Assembly: GCA_964553795.1 (NCBI GenBank)
Contig: CAZKMR010000007.1
Span: 22,227-86,226, forward strand
Source of the DNA: JADLHS01 sp964553795
GTDB lineage: Bacteria; Verrucomicrobiota; Verrucomicrobiia; Limisphaerales; JADLHS01
Length of the DNA: 64,000 nt
Direction: 5' to 3'
Of the stretch, positions 48,029 to 57,265 are shown piece after piece. A model generated the notes under the pieces. That model was given only the letters and a program-made list of their open reading frames with translations. It was not told where the DNA came from and searched no databases. Both the position numbers and the translations under genes were made by a program. The first letter of the stretch is position 1, and each line of letters starts with the position of its first letter.

Positions 48029-49420
48029 CTAACTCGTCTTTGCCTCGCGTGGCAGGCGCGGCTGATTCGGCGCGGCGTCATCCTTGGCGCGCCGCGGCAA
48101 GCCGCACGCTTCGCGCCACACATTGCGTTGATCGGCCAGTCCGATTTGTTGGAGATAGCCGAGATCGAATTTTTCGGGTACTGCGGTCGAACCGCGGTTC
48201 ATCTCGTAGGATAAAACATTGGCGGCATGCACGGCCGTCAACGGGGTAAAGGTCGTGTCCTTTGACAAGGAGGGCTGATGATGCCACGCAACTGCTTCCA
48301 GAATCGGCTGCGGCAAGGCCCAAGTCCCGAGCAGGCACGCCGCCAACTCGGCGTGCGTCGTTCCCAACACCTGAAGTTCCGCCTCGCGCGGCGCGAGTTG
48401 TTTGTGCTCCCGCAATTGCGCCACCACCGCGCACATCGCCGGCACATTGGCCGCGAGAATGAGTTTGCCCATGTCGTGCATCAAGCCCGAGGTAAAAGCG
48501 GCTTCTCCAAGCCTGGTGTCACCCGTCGCCTCCAGCGCGATGATTTGTGCGAGCGTGCCCACCTGCAAACTGTGATTCCAGACGCGCTCCGCTGAAAAGC
48601 CGGGGCAGTCCAGATTCTCGAATTGGGAAAAGGTTCCCGCCATCAGCAGCAACGAGCGCGCGCGGCCGAGGCCCAAAAACATCACCGCCTCACACGGATC
48701 ATGAATTTGCCGTCCGAGCGCGAAGCACGCGGAATTGATGACTTGCAATACCTTCGCCGTCATCACGGGATCTTGCGCGACATGATGCGCCACGAGATCA
48801 ATTGATCCATTGGGCGAATCCAATTCCGCCGTCACCTCGGCATACAACTTCGGCATCACCGGCAGTTTGATGCACTGCGCCAAAAGCTTTTTCATTCCGG
48901 CGGCGGCCATCCATTGCTGTACCTGCGCGATGCGCTTCAAATGGTTAACCAACCCGGCAGCATCAATCGTCCCGGCGACGGGATGAATTCCGTTTGCCGT
49001 CCATTGCGTCGCCTCGGCAAGATCCTGGCCCGCGCACAAGACCATTTGAATGGGAGCGACCGATGGGGCGGCAGTTGTAGGGATGGACGTGGAACTCGCG
49101 AGGCTTCCGGTTCCCGAGATCACGGCGAAGACCGATTCTTGCGCCTGGAACGCGGCTGCTTGTTGGTCGGTCTCGACGGCGTGACAACTCCACTCCGGTT
49201 GTAACCGGGTCACCCCTGCGGCCAGGGTTTGAAACTGCGTGGCCGGAACGCGAACGAACAAGAGACGTTTCTCGACCGCCGGTTTTGAAGCCAGCATTAA
49301 AGCGGACGAACGAGAATCGGTGGTGGTCGTGGATTTCTCGACTGGAACGGTTTCGCTGGAAAAAGAATTCCCGCGGGGGGCCTTAAGGGCAACTTTCTTG
49401 AACGTATCAAACAGGCCCAT
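48029..49420 (-). CDS. HDOD-domain signalling protein
   Basis: The protein has 463 residues from the ATG at 49420. The N-terminal 170 residues include a segment (KRLLFVRVPATQF to VLCAGQDLAEATQW) that looks like a degenerate receiver-like fold without the usual phospho-acceptor. The HDOD domain covers about 185-400, with IKLPVMPKLYAEV, DPVMTAKVLQVINSACF, GLGRARSLLLMAGTF and FTSGLMHDMGKLILA. HDOD proteins are linked to signalling and stress responses, and most lack catalytic activity. The HD pair is present in MHDMGK, so weak phosphohydrolase activity cannot be excluded. Confidence 0.85.
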   Translation of the reverse strand: MGLFDTFKKVALKAPRGNSFSSETVPVEKSTTTTDSRSSALMLASKPAVEKRLLFVRVPATQFQTLAAGVTRLQPEWSCHAVETDQQAAAFQAQESVFAVISGTGSLASSTSIPTTAAPSVAPIQMVLCAGQDLAEATQWTANGIHPVAGTIDAAGLVNHLKRIAQVQQWMAAAGMKKLLAQCIKLPVMPKLYAEVTAELDSPNGSIDLVAHHVAQDPVMTAKVLQVINSACFALGRQIHDPCEAVMFLGLGRARSLLLMAGTFSQFENLDCPGFSAERVWNHSLQVGTLAQIIALEATGDTRLGEAAFTSGLMHDMGKLILAANVPAMCAVVAQLREHKQLAPREAELQVLGTTHAELAACLLGTWALPQPILEAVAWHHQPSLSKDTTFTPLTAVHAANVLSYEMNRGSTAVPEKFDLGYLQQIGLADQRNVWREACGLPRRAKDDAAPNQPRLPREAKTS

Positions 49421-49540
49421 ATGTCTCGAATTCCATTTCGCTTTTAACTGTCGGCGCGGGGTGCGCATTTAACTGGCAGAATCCATTCTGCCGCTTGTTA
49501 CTTCTTCATCGGCGAAATTCCCGAATGCTTGAGCGGGATT

Positions 49541-49570
49541 TGGTGAAAAACGGCGTCAGAGCGAACGCCG
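49541..49570 (-). terminator. Intrinsic terminator of the putative structured RNA
   Basis: On the minus strand CGGCGT (49570-49565) pairs with ACGCCG (49556-49551) around an eight-base loop and is followed by TTTTTC. No protein-coding gene precedes it on this strand for about 1.1 kb, so it most likely ends the structured RNA. Confidence 0.8.
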
Positions 49571-50469
49571 GAGTGAACGGGAGGAGGGCCGAACGGTTAA
49601 ACGAATAGTCCCCGCCCCACCTTGCGGTGAAACGGGGACAATTCGGGGGATGGGAGTTCGCCACACTCTCTTTCCCGTGCCGACATTGGGCGCTCGCCTC
49701 GCGGCGGCTGCCGGCTTCCCGACGCCATTCTCCCGGCAAACGGAGTCTGCGGCCTCGTGGCAGGGCCGTCCAATCTCTTGCGAGATTGAATTTCGAGTGA
49801 GGCTTTTCAGCTCGCTTCGGCTGACGGTTGCGCCATCGGCCTGCAAACCAGGTCAAGACACGTCTGCGATTTCGGTCGCGCGTCTTGACCACTTGACCCG
49901 GGTCAGCCACCGGTTTTGCCGGTGCGTTAGCCCGCGTCACGGGTCTCGCCTCTTAACTCTCAGGTTGCGCTCCTTCACAGGTCAGCGGTGTTGTTTTTAA
50001 CATCGCCGACAGATGGAAGTTTTTCCCGCGATTTGCCGAATCTGCGGGTGCTTCCCGGTGCGACTGCTCTGTTTGTCCGGCTTTCGCCGGTTTTCGTTGG
50101 GCGGATTCAAACGGTTGATTGCATCCGCCAGAGTCAGTCACCCCGTGCTGATGCACAGTGGCAACCTACTACCCTCTGGGTAACTGCGATTCACTCAGGC
50201 TCGAAACTTTCCTGAGCTACTTGACTCGAGTTGGAACGGTTTCTCATCGTTCCGCATCGCCAAGTTCCTGCTTCGCGTGACTGACGAGGCGCGAACCTCG
50301 CCAGAGGAACTGGTGAATCCTGCCTCCGCTCCCGGAACTTGCGTTCCGGCTTGAGAGGAGCCGGGCCAACCAGCCTGACCCAGCCATTCCCCAGTCACCT
50401 GGGATTATCCTTGAATCGCGCAGCCACATGATTTTGATGCGCCACCGATTCAGTTCTTTCAATGAACTG
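49541..50469 (-). ncRNA. Putative long structured noncoding RNA (about 0.93 kb)
   Basis: The 1.28 kb between the HDOD gene and the ABC permease gene has no credible protein frame. Read on the minus strand it is packed with hairpins, about nineteen by eye. Six are closed by GNRA tetraloops: CCCAG-GUGA-CUGGG (50403-50390), CCGGAAC-GCAA-GUUCCGG (50349-50332), CCGGC-GAAA-GCCGG (50090-50077), CAAUCUC-GCAA-GAGAUUG (49788-49771), CGCC-GCGA-GGCG (49706-49695) and CACC-GCAA-GGUG (49629-49618). On the plus strand the same loops are not GNRA. A promoter-like pair lies just upstream and an intrinsic terminator at the end. I find no RNase P, tmRNA, 6S or rRNA signature. The exact ends, class and role are unknown. 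Confidence 0.7.
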
Positions 50470-50474
50470 CGAAC

Positions 50475-50502
50475 ATCCTACCTGATTTTTCCAAACCAAC
50501 AA
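50475..50502 (-). promoter_or_regulatory. Sigma-70-like promoter for the putative structured RNA
   Basis: On the minus strand TTGTTG (50502-50497) and TAGGAT (50480-50475) are separated by 16 bases. The predicted start, about 50468, falls at the foot of the first hairpin (CAGTTC/GAACTG, 50469-50451). Each box matches the consensus at four of six positions. Confidence 0.5.
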
Positions 50503-50706
50503 TTAAACCTTGTCCACCGGGTTATTCCCCGCAGGCCACAAATCCAATTCCAAAATCACTAATAAAATCAGGCTCTTGGCAAATCATGACCCAAGTTATT
50601 CACCGCAAAATCGGCAGTGCGCTCAACGCGGTGAAAAACTTCGCCGGCAATCTCAGCAAAAAACGAAGGGAGAACTGGGGCAGACCGCAACGGGAAAGAA
50701 AGATTG

Positions 50707-52062
50707 CTACTCGTAGCGCAGGGCTTCGATGGGATTCAATCGCGCCGCTTTCACCGCGGGAAACAATCCGGCAATCAATCCCACCAACGCACTGGAAATC
50801 ACCGCCACCATCACGGGCTCCGGCGTAATGACCGGGGAATTCTGCGTGGGCGCAATCATGGTTAGAAAATTAACCAGGCCAAACGATGCCACGACGCCGA
50901 ATACCGCCCCGAGCAATGCAATCACCGCCGCCTCGACAATGATCTGCAAAAAAATGGTCGCCGGCGAAGCGCCGATGGCTTTGCAAATCCCGATCTCGCG
51001 AATGCGTTCATTGATGCTTGCCAGCATGATGTTCATGATGCCAATGCCGCCCACCAACAGACTGATGCCCGCGATGATGCCGCCACTCAAACGCGCATTG
51101 CGAATCTGTTGATTGATGGTTTCCACCTGGTTTTCCTGCGTGCGAAAACTAAAATCCTCGATCCCACGATGGGTCATCATGAGAACGTTGCGCGCCTGTT
51201 GTAATGCGGGTTCGAGCTGTTCGAGATCCGCCACCTTGATGTCAATGTCATCCAGACGCGGATCGGGAATAGGATTTGCCGCCGTACCGCCGGCCCGAAA
51301 CTTCACCCACATGGTATTGAGCGGCATATAGACGGTGAGATTCTTGCGCACGAACGCCCAATTGCCCCGGCCCCAGCCACGCGCCCGGGCGGGACCGGAT
51401 TGCTGGTTTTGCTCCCGTTGCCGCGCCAGTTCGCGCTCCTTTTTTTCCTGTTCGCTCTCGTAATGCTCGAACATGCCCACAATCGTAAACGGCTGGTCAT
51501 TGATCAAAACCGTTTCCCCGAGGGGAATGACTTCATAACCGAGTTTGTCCGGTGAGCCGAACAATGCATCCCGAATGCCCGTGCCGATGACGCAAACGCT
51601 GTTGGCTTTCTCTTCGTCGAGGTCGGTGAAAAAGCGTCCGTGCGCCACGGTGTGCAGATTCATTTCGAGCACCGCCGGCCAGACTCCGACGCATTCCGAA
51701 GGTTCCACCCGCTTTTCGCCGCGCGATAGCAGGGCGTTGTTCAAACCTAATTCCGGGGACACCAACCGGATCAATGGCGCTCCAGCCCGCAGCGCGTACA
51801 CATCCGCCAACGTCCGCCCCGGCGCTTCCGCCGCCAGATGCTCCTGCTCCGGCGGGACTTGTTCATCCCGCACCAACACTTTGTCCGCGCCGCCCATGGT
51901 GATCATGGTTTCCTTCATGCCGTTCTCCATGCCCTTCACGATGGCCGCCATACCCACGAGACTCGCCACGCCGAGGATGATGCCGAGCATCGTCAGGAGC
52001 GTGCGCAGCTTGTGCGCCCAGACATCCTTCAATCCCGAGATGAGTGCATTGAAAAACCGCAT
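50707..52062 (-). CDS. ABC transporter permease, MacB/FtsX type (second copy)
   Basis: The protein has 451 residues with the MacB layout: an N-terminal membrane span (LRTLLTMLGIILGVASLVGM), a periplasmic MacB core domain of about 240 residues, and three C-terminal FtsX-type spans (IAGISLLVGGIGIMNIMLAS and following). It should pair with the neighbouring permease and ATPase as a mechanotransmission-type exporter rather than a classical pump. It is the last gene of a four-gene operon and is a paralogue of the permease directly upstream. The substrate is unknown. Confidence 0.9.
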   Translation of the reverse strand: MRFFNALISGLKDVWAHKLRTLLTMLGIILGVASLVGMAAIVKGMENGMKETMITMGGADKVLVRDEQVPPEQEHLAAEAPGRTLADVYALRAGAPLIRLVSPELGLNNALLSRGEKRVEPSECVGVWPAVLEMNLHTVAHGRFFTDLDEEKANSVCVIGTGIRDALFGSPDKLGYEVIPLGETVLINDQPFTIVGMFEHYESEQEKKERELARQREQNQQSGPARARGWGRGNWAFVRKNLTVYMPLNTMWVKFRAGGTAANPIPDPRLDDIDIKVADLEQLEPALQQARNVLMMTHRGIEDFSFRTQENQVETINQQIRNARLSGGIIAGISLLVGGIGIMNIMLASINERIREIGICKAIGASPATIFLQIIVEAAVIALLGAVFGVVASFGLVNFLTMIAPTQNSPVITPEPVMVAVISSALVGLIAGLFPAVKAARLNPIEALRYE

Positions 52063-52068
52063 GCTAAA

Positions 52069-53418
52069 TTATTCGTAACGCAACGCTCCGATTGGATGCA
52101 GTCGGGACGCCTTGATAGCAGGCAACAATCCCGCCAGAATTCCGACCGCCACGCTAAACGCGAAAGCCACCGCCAACGCCACCGCCGTGATGATCGGCTC
52201 ATTCTCCGTCGGCGATACTTTGCCAATCACCTGCACCAGTCCCCACGAAGCCACCAGTCCCATCAACCCACCCAGAATGGCGACCACGACGCTCTCGATC
52301 AGAATCTGAATGAACACATCGCCGGTGGTCGCGCCCACGGCTTTGCGAATCCCGATCTCGCGAATGCGCCCGGAAATGCTGGCCAGCATGATGTTCATGA
52401 TGCCAATCCCGCCCACCAACAAACTGATGCCGGCGATCGTCCCGCCGCTCAACCGCGCGTTACGGATGAACGTGTTGATATTCTCCGCCCACTCTTCCTG
52501 GGTGCGAAATTGAAAATCCTCAATCCCCTTGTGCGTGCTCATCATCACGTTGCGCACCTGTTGAATGGCCGGGTTCATTCGCTCCACGTCGAGTAATTGC
52601 ATTTCAATACTCGTCAGCGTCGGCAAAACGTCCGCCGTGCCCGAAAGCAATTTCAACCGGGCCGTGTTCAACGGCACGTACACGGTGTCGTTCTTGAGCC
52701 GAAAAACGAAATTACCACCCCGTCCCCCGCGCCCCCGACTACGGGCCGGACCGGTGCGCGCTTCGCGTGGTTGTGCGGCCGCCAATTCCCGCTCGCGCCG
52801 TTCCTGCTCGCTTTCGTAATGCTTGAACATGCCGATGACCGTGAACGCCTGGCCATTGATATTGATCGTTTCGCCGATCGGAATAATCTCGTGCCCCATC
52901 TCCTCCGGCGAACCGAACAGTTCATCCCGGATGTTCGTGCCGATGACACAAACGCTCCGCGCCATTTCGTCGTCGAGCCGATTGAACATGCGCCCGTGCG
53001 CCAATTCGTGCTCATACATCTCGAGCACCACCGGCCACGCTCCGGCACAATTCCACGGTCGTGAATTCTTGCCCTGTGCCGAAAGCGTCGGGCGGGGAAT
53101 GCGCATTTCTGGCGAGACGTTGGTGACCAAGGTGGCGTTGTAAGTCAACGCTTCCACGTCCGCCAACGTCAATCCCACCGCTTGATCCGCCAGATGCCGT
53201 TGTTCCACCGGCACCGCCTGCGGTTCGATGCGAAATTTCTGCAACCCGCCAATCGCCACCAACGCTTCCGTCGCCCCCACCTCCATGCCTTTGACCAAAG
53301 CCGACATCGCCACCAGACTCGACACGCCCAGAATAATCCCCAGCATCGTGAGCACGGACCGAAACTTGTGCGCCCAGATTTCTTTGAACCCGATCAAGAT
53401 GGCGTTCGAGAAGTTCAT
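52069..53418 (-). CDS. ABC transporter permease, MacB/FtsX type (first copy)
   Basis: The protein has 449 residues and the same layout as the permease that follows: first span with RSVLTMLGIILGVSSLVAMS, a MacB-like periplasmic domain with an Arg/Gly-rich loop (RSRGRGGRGGN), and three FtsX-type spans at the C-terminus. The ATG overlaps the end of the ATPase gene by four bases. Two different permeases suggest a heterodimer, with the adaptor protein linking to an outer-membrane channel or acting on periplasmic substrates. Confidence 0.9.
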   Translation of the reverse strand: MNFSNAILIGFKEIWAHKFRSVLTMLGIILGVSSLVAMSALVKGMEVGATEALVAIGGLQKFRIEPQAVPVEQRHLADQAVGLTLADVEALTYNATLVTNVSPEMRIPRPTLSAQGKNSRPWNCAGAWPVVLEMYEHELAHGRMFNRLDDEMARSVCVIGTNIRDELFGSPEEMGHEIIPIGETININGQAFTVIGMFKHYESEQERRERELAAAQPREARTGPARSRGRGGRGGNFVFRLKNDTVYVPLNTARLKLLSGTADVLPTLTSIEMQLLDVERMNPAIQQVRNVMMSTHKGIEDFQFRTQEEWAENINTFIRNARLSGGTIAGISLLVGGIGIMNIMLASISGRIREIGIRKAVGATTGDVFIQILIESVVVAILGGLMGLVASWGLVQVIGKVSPTENEPIITAVALAVAFAFSVAVGILAGLLPAIKASRLHPIGALRYE

Positions 53419-54167
53419 TCCGCCTGTGAAACTTCGGAGGCTGATGACTCCGGACCACCTTTGGGAACCCGGTCCAGACCGGCCAGCGTCACATCAATTT
53501 TGTCCGCGATTTTTCCATCACGAATCTCAATCCGTCGCGGCGTGACGGCGGCGATTTCCGGATCGTGCGTCACCAGAATAATCGTCCGTCCTTGCGTGCT
53601 GAGCGTGCGAAACAGTTCCAGGATTTTTTCCCCGGTGTGCGAATCGAGATTGCCCGTGGGCTCGTCCGCAAAAATGATTTTCGGATTGTTCACCAGGGCG
53701 CGCGCAATGGCGACACGCTGTTGTTGCCCACCAGAAAGCTGCGAAGGCCGATGCTTGGCGCGATTCTCCAAACCGACTTGCTGCAACGCGGCCATGGCGC
53801 GCTCCCGGCGTTCCCGCCCGGGCGTGCCGCTGTAGAGCATCGGCAGCTCGACATTTTGCAACACGTTGAACTTCGGCAGCAGATTGAAGAATTGGAACAC
53901 GAAGCCGATTTGGCGATTCCGGATTTGCGCCAGTTGCCGCGGCGATGCGTCGTGAATCATCGTACCATCGAGACAAATCGTGCCGCCCGTCGGCGAATCC
54001 AAGCAGCCGAGAATGTGCATCAATGTGGATTTGCCGCTGCCGGAAGGGCCAATGATGGAAATGAAATCGCCGGCCTCGATATCCAACGAAACCCCGTCCA
54101 GCGCGCGGATTTCCTCCCCGCCCAGGCGATAGATTTTCGTGACGTCGCGAAGTTCAACCAGAGCCAT
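53415..54167 (-). CDS. ABC transporter ATP-binding protein (MacB/LolD type)
   Basis: The protein has 250 residues and all ATPase motifs: Walker A GPSGSGKSTL, Q-loop region GFVFQFFNLLP, signature LSGGQQQRVAIARAL, Walker B IIFADEPTGNLD and the H-loop LVTHDPEIA. The sequence is closest in style to the LolD/MacB subfamily that energises FtsX-type permeases. It starts 11 bases after the adaptor gene and overlaps the first permease gene. Confidence 0.94.
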   Translation of the reverse strand: MALVELRDVTKIYRLGGEEIRALDGVSLDIEAGDFISIIGPSGSGKSTLMHILGCLDSPTGGTICLDGTMIHDASPRQLAQIRNRQIGFVFQFFNLLPKFNVLQNVELPMLYSGTPGRERRERAMAALQQVGLENRAKHRPSQLSGGQQQRVAIARALVNNPKIIFADEPTGNLDSHTGEKILELFRTLSTQGRTIILVTHDPEIAAVTPRRIEIRDGKIADKIDVTLAGLDRVPKGGPESSASEVSQAE

Positions 54168-54178
54168 GATCGCGTTCC

Positions 54179-55327
54179 TTACCTGGGACGGCTGCCACCG
54201 CCGTTGGTTGCCACCGCTGCCATGCCCGGAGTTTTGGTGCGTTCTTCCGCCGGTTGTTCGAGGGCAACAACATCGCCCGCCGCCAAGCCGGTTTGCACTT
54301 CCGCGTAGAAATAATCCGAGACGCCGATCTGCACCGGCCGCCGCTCAAACGCGCTGCCATTTCTGACATAAACAAACCGCTCATAACGCTGGGTCTGCGG
54401 ATTGAGTTCCGTGAACACCGCCGCCAGCGGCACGGCCAGCACGTTGTCCACGGACGCCACCGGAATGCGGATGTTCGCGGTCATGCCCGGACGAATCCGC
54501 TTGTCCACGTTTGCCAGCAGAATGCGCGTCGCAAATCCCTTGATGTTGTTCTTGATGGTAGCCTGGGGCGCGACGCGTTCGATTTCTCCCACCACTTGCA
54601 AGCCGGGCACCGCTTCTACGGACACATTCACATTCTCGCCAATCTTGAGATAAGCCACGTCCGCCTGGTTGATGTGCGCGTTGATGATCATGTCGTTCAG
54701 ATTCGCGATGGTCAGCACCTCTGTGCCGCCGCTCACGCCCCCCGACCCGGAAACTGCCTGCCCCACCGAAACCGGCCGCGTCAACACGGTGCAATCGAAC
54801 GGCGCCAGAATGCGCGTCTTGCGAATGCGATCCTTCACCAGATCCAATGCCTTTTCCGCCTGCAACAGGGTATTCTTCGCGAGATCGTATTCGGTTTTCG
54901 TCTGCTCGAAGAGTTCCTTGGAAATCAACTTTGACTCGAAGAGTTCGCGACTGCGCAGGTAGTTCCGCTCTGATTGTTCGAGTTGCAAACGAGCGCGGGC
55001 AATTTCGGTATCGCGCGATTCCTGCTCGATCTGCAAATCGCGGTCGTCCAGTTGAAACAACAAGTCGCCCGCTTTGACCGCGTCGCCCAAATCCACCGGC
55101 AACACGGAAATCCGTCCGTTGATTTCGGGCCGCACGGAGACCTGATCCGCCGGTCCAATCTCGCCGGCGGCATTGATGATGAATTTGATATCGCGCGCTT
55201 CAACCTTTGCCGTCGAGAGTTGAGCCACCCCATTCGTGGACGCGACAGCGGTACCGCGATTCTTATAGTAAAAAAACCCTGCTCCCGCCAAGGCGACCAG
55301 CACGATTACGATCAATACATTTTTCAT
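54179..55327 (-). CDS. Periplasmic adaptor (membrane fusion) protein, MacA type
   Basis: The protein has 382 residues from the ATG at 55327; a TTG at 55336 is also in frame. An N-terminal span (VLIVIVLVALAGAGFFYY) anchors it in the inner membrane. A lipoyl-like half motif (INGRISVLPVDLGDAVKAGD) precedes a coiled-coil hairpin (about 100-175), the second lipoyl half (RILAPFDCTVLTRPVSVGQA) and beta-barrel domains. It bridges the ABC permeases to outer components. It is the first gene of the operon, and its promoter lies in the 238 bases between 55328 and the rplW terminator. Confidence 0.9.
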   Translation of the reverse strand: MKNVLIVIVLVALAGAGFFYYKNRGTAVASTNGVAQLSTAKVEARDIKFIINAAGEIGPADQVSVRPEINGRISVLPVDLGDAVKAGDLLFQLDDRDLQIEQESRDTEIARARLQLEQSERNYLRSRELFESKLISKELFEQTKTEYDLAKNTLLQAEKALDLVKDRIRKTRILAPFDCTVLTRPVSVGQAVSGSGGVSGGTEVLTIANLNDMIINAHINQADVAYLKIGENVNVSVEAVPGLQVVGEIERVAPQATIKNNIKGFATRILLANVDKRIRPGMTANIRIPVASVDNVLAVPLAAVFTELNPQTQRYERFVYVRNGSAFERRPVQIGVSDYFYAEVQTGLAAGDVVALEQPAEERTKTPGMAAVATNGGGSRPR

Positions 55328-55565
55328 TTTTTCCAAAACCCGTCCAGAACCCGCTGAGGAACTGCTTCAGCGCAAAAATCTGTTTAGCACAATTTGACAC
55401 CGCCGACCAATGGACAAGCAGGCAACACCGTCTGATTAGACCCGGACGTTCTTCCGACGCTGAAAAATCGCCATTCCTTCAAAATTCCTTTGGGCCGAAC
55501 CTTACCCGCAGCTCCCCGCAACCAGATTGCGTCCGCGTGTCCTCCAATTTCCGCCCCGCCCGAAT

Positions 55566-55597
55566 GAAAAAAAGCGCGAAGTGAAATCACCTCGCGC
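55566..55597 (-). terminator. Strong intrinsic terminator after rplW
   Basis: On the minus strand GCGCGAGGTGA (55597-55587) pairs with TCACTTCGCGC (55584-55574) over eleven positions including one G-T pair, with a two-base gap, and runs into TTTTTTTC. It begins 23 bases after the rplW stop and closes the ribosomal protein transcript. Confidence 0.92.
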
Positions 55598-55619
55598 CTT
55601 GCAAAACTAATCTTGTGAC

Positions 55620-55901
55620 TTAGGTCAGCGAAATTTTATCGCCTTCTTTCAGCGTGATGATGGCCTTCTTCCAGTCCATCGCTTTGCCCGCTTGCGCGGT
55701 GCGCTGACGACGGGCTTTGCCCCGGACGTTCAGCGTGTTGACGCTCAGCACCTTTACCTTGAACAGTTCCTGCACGGCGGCACGAATCTGCGGCTTGGTC
55801 GCACGGCGGTCGGCCACGACGGTGTATTGATTGTATTTCTCGCCCTGGCGCGTGCCCTTTTCGGTCAGCCGGACGGTTTTGACGATGTCGAAAGAGTTCA
55901 T
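55620..55901 (-). CDS. rplW: Ribosomal protein uL23
   Basis: L23 binds 23S rRNA at the exit tunnel and docks trigger factor and SRP. The protein has 93 residues with the typical RLTEKGTRQGEKYNQYTVV start, the helix with KPQIRAAVQELFKVKVLSVN, and the TLNVRGKARR loop. It follows rplD by one base. In most bacteria rplB follows; here a strong terminator does. Confidence 0.95.
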   Translation of the reverse strand: MNSFDIVKTVRLTEKGTRQGEKYNQYTVVADRRATKPQIRAAVQELFKVKVLSVNTLNVRGKARRQRTAQAGKAMDWKKAIITLKEGDKISLT

Positions 55902-55902
55902 G

Positions 55903-56529
55903 TTATTCCTTGTTCAAACGGGCTTCGACTTTTTCAAACGCGCCGCGCGTGAAGATCAACTTGCTCGGGCGCAACACATCGTAAGTGTTCAACGTCTCGC
56001 TGGTCGCGAGCGCGACCTTCTCGACGTTGCGAGCGGCGAGCGTGAGGTTCTTGTTTTCACCAGTGGAAACCACCAGCGCGGTGCCCTTGATGTCCAGCGC
56101 TTTGATCACGCCGACGAATTCCTTCGTCTTCGGCGAAGCGAGCTTGAGGTCATCAACGATCAGCACATCGCCGGCTTTCAATCGTTCGGTGAGCGCTTTG
56201 CGCAACGCGAGTTGCTTGGTGCGGGCGTTGACTTTTTTGGCGTAGCTGCGGGGCTTCGGACCGAAGACCACACCACCACCGACCCACAACGGCGATTGGA
56301 ACGAGCCTGCGCGAGCGCGACCCGTGCCCTTCTGCCGCCACGGTTTCTTGTTCGTGCCGGCGACTTCGCCTGCGGTCTTGGTGCTCGCCGTGCCACTACG
56401 TTGGGCGGCGCGATAAGCGGTAACCGTATCGTGCACGGCTTGCGTGCCGCGACCGCCTTCGACCAACTCGAATTTCACTTCGTGTTCGCCGGCGGCTTTG
56501 CCTTGAGAATTTTTAACGGAGATTTTCAT
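55903..56529 (-). CDS. rplD: Ribosomal protein uL4
   Basis: L4 is an early assembly protein of the large subunit and in many bacteria represses its own operon. The protein has 208 residues. The extended loop that reaches into the exit tunnel is seen as KKPWRQKGTGRARAGSFQSP. The C-terminal part with VLIVDDLKLASPKTKEFVG is standard. It lies 13 bases after rplC. Confidence 0.96.
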   Translation of the reverse strand: MKISVKNSQGKAAGEHEVKFELVEGGRGTQAVHDTVTAYRAAQRSGTASTKTAGEVAGTNKKPWRQKGTGRARAGSFQSPLWVGGGVVFGPKPRSYAKKVNARTKQLALRKALTERLKAGDVLIVDDLKLASPKTKEFVGVIKALDIKGTALVVSTGENKNLTLAARNVEKVALATSETLNTYDVLRPSKLIFTRGAFEKVEARLNKE

Positions 56530-56542
56530 GTCAGTCCTTTAA

Positions 56543-57247
56543 TTACTTCTTGGCAGCAGCGGCCTTTTTCTTGGCGGTGGGTGCGCCAGTCGGATTCGCT
56601 GGCTTCCAACCCTTCGGACGTTTCTTCGATTCGCGAATGACGCAATAATCGCCTTCCGCGCCGGGGAACGAGCCTTTGATCAACAGCAGATTGTCATCTT
56701 CGCGCACTTGGATCACCTGGAGGTTCTGCGCGGTGCGCGTGACCTGCCCCATGTGACCGGGCATCTTCATGCCGCGCATGACTGTGCCGGGGAACAACCG
56801 CTGACCGATCGCGCCGGAACGACGTTTCCAGCCTTTCGCGCCGTGGGTCTGGTCACCGCCGCGAAACGCGTGACGCTTCACGACGCCTTCAAAGCCACGA
56901 CCTTTCGTCGTGCCGATGGCGTCCACGTAATCGCCGGGAGCGAACAGGTTCGCGCCGACGGTTTCACCGGGTTTCACTTCCTTGCTGAAGTTGCGAAATT
57001 CCTTGATGCGCTTTACGGCAACCCCGTTGTGCTTCTTGATATGGCCGAGCAACGGTTTGGCGAGGCGCTGTTCCTTCTGGTCATCGAAACCGAGCTGGAC
57101 GGAATTGTATCCGTCCTTGCTCGCTTGCGTTTTGACCTGGAGCACGCGATTCGGCCCAACCAATACGACCGTGACCGCATGCAACACCCCGCTGGCGTCA
57201 TAGACGCGCGTGTGTCCGAGTTTCTTTCCAATAAGTCCGAGAGGCAT
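56543..57247 (-). CDS. rplC: Ribosomal protein uL3
   Basis: L3 binds near the 3' end of 23S rRNA and helps start large-subunit assembly. The protein has 234 residues. It starts GLIGKKLGHTRVYDASG and carries the characteristic GTTKGRGFEGVVKRHAFRGG and PGTVMRGMKMPGHMG segments; the latter is the region of the methylated glutamine in E. coli, here occupied by a related sequence. A Lys/Ala-rich tail (AKKKAAAAKK) is an extension. Confidence 0.96.
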   Translation of the reverse strand: MPLGLIGKKLGHTRVYDASGVLHAVTVVLVGPNRVLQVKTQASKDGYNSVQLGFDDQKEQRLAKPLLGHIKKHNGVAVKRIKEFRNFSKEVKPGETVGANLFAPGDYVDAIGTTKGRGFEGVVKRHAFRGGDQTHGAKGWKRRSGAIGQRLFPGTVMRGMKMPGHMGQVTRTAQNLQVIQVREDDNLLLIKGSFPGAEGDYCVIRESKKRPKGWKPANPTGAPTAKKKAAAAKK

Positions 57248-57265
57248 GGTGTGAAATCGTTGAAG

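Noticed and set aside
49650..50000. Plus-strand open frame of 116 codons inside the structured region
   Set aside because: Codon content is irregular and the frame runs through several perfect hairpins; RNA structure explains the sequence better.
49541..50469. Identification of the structured RNA as RNase P, tmRNA, 6S, rRNA or a group II intron
   Set aside because: The RNase P GAGGAAAGUCC core, the tmRNA ends, and a group II domain V are not found on either strand; no reverse transcriptase is nearby.
50586..50828. Plus-strand frame of 80 codons before the ABC permease gene
   Set aside because: Only the first 35 residues look protein-like and the rest overlaps the convergent permease gene; there is no motif or clear ribosome site.
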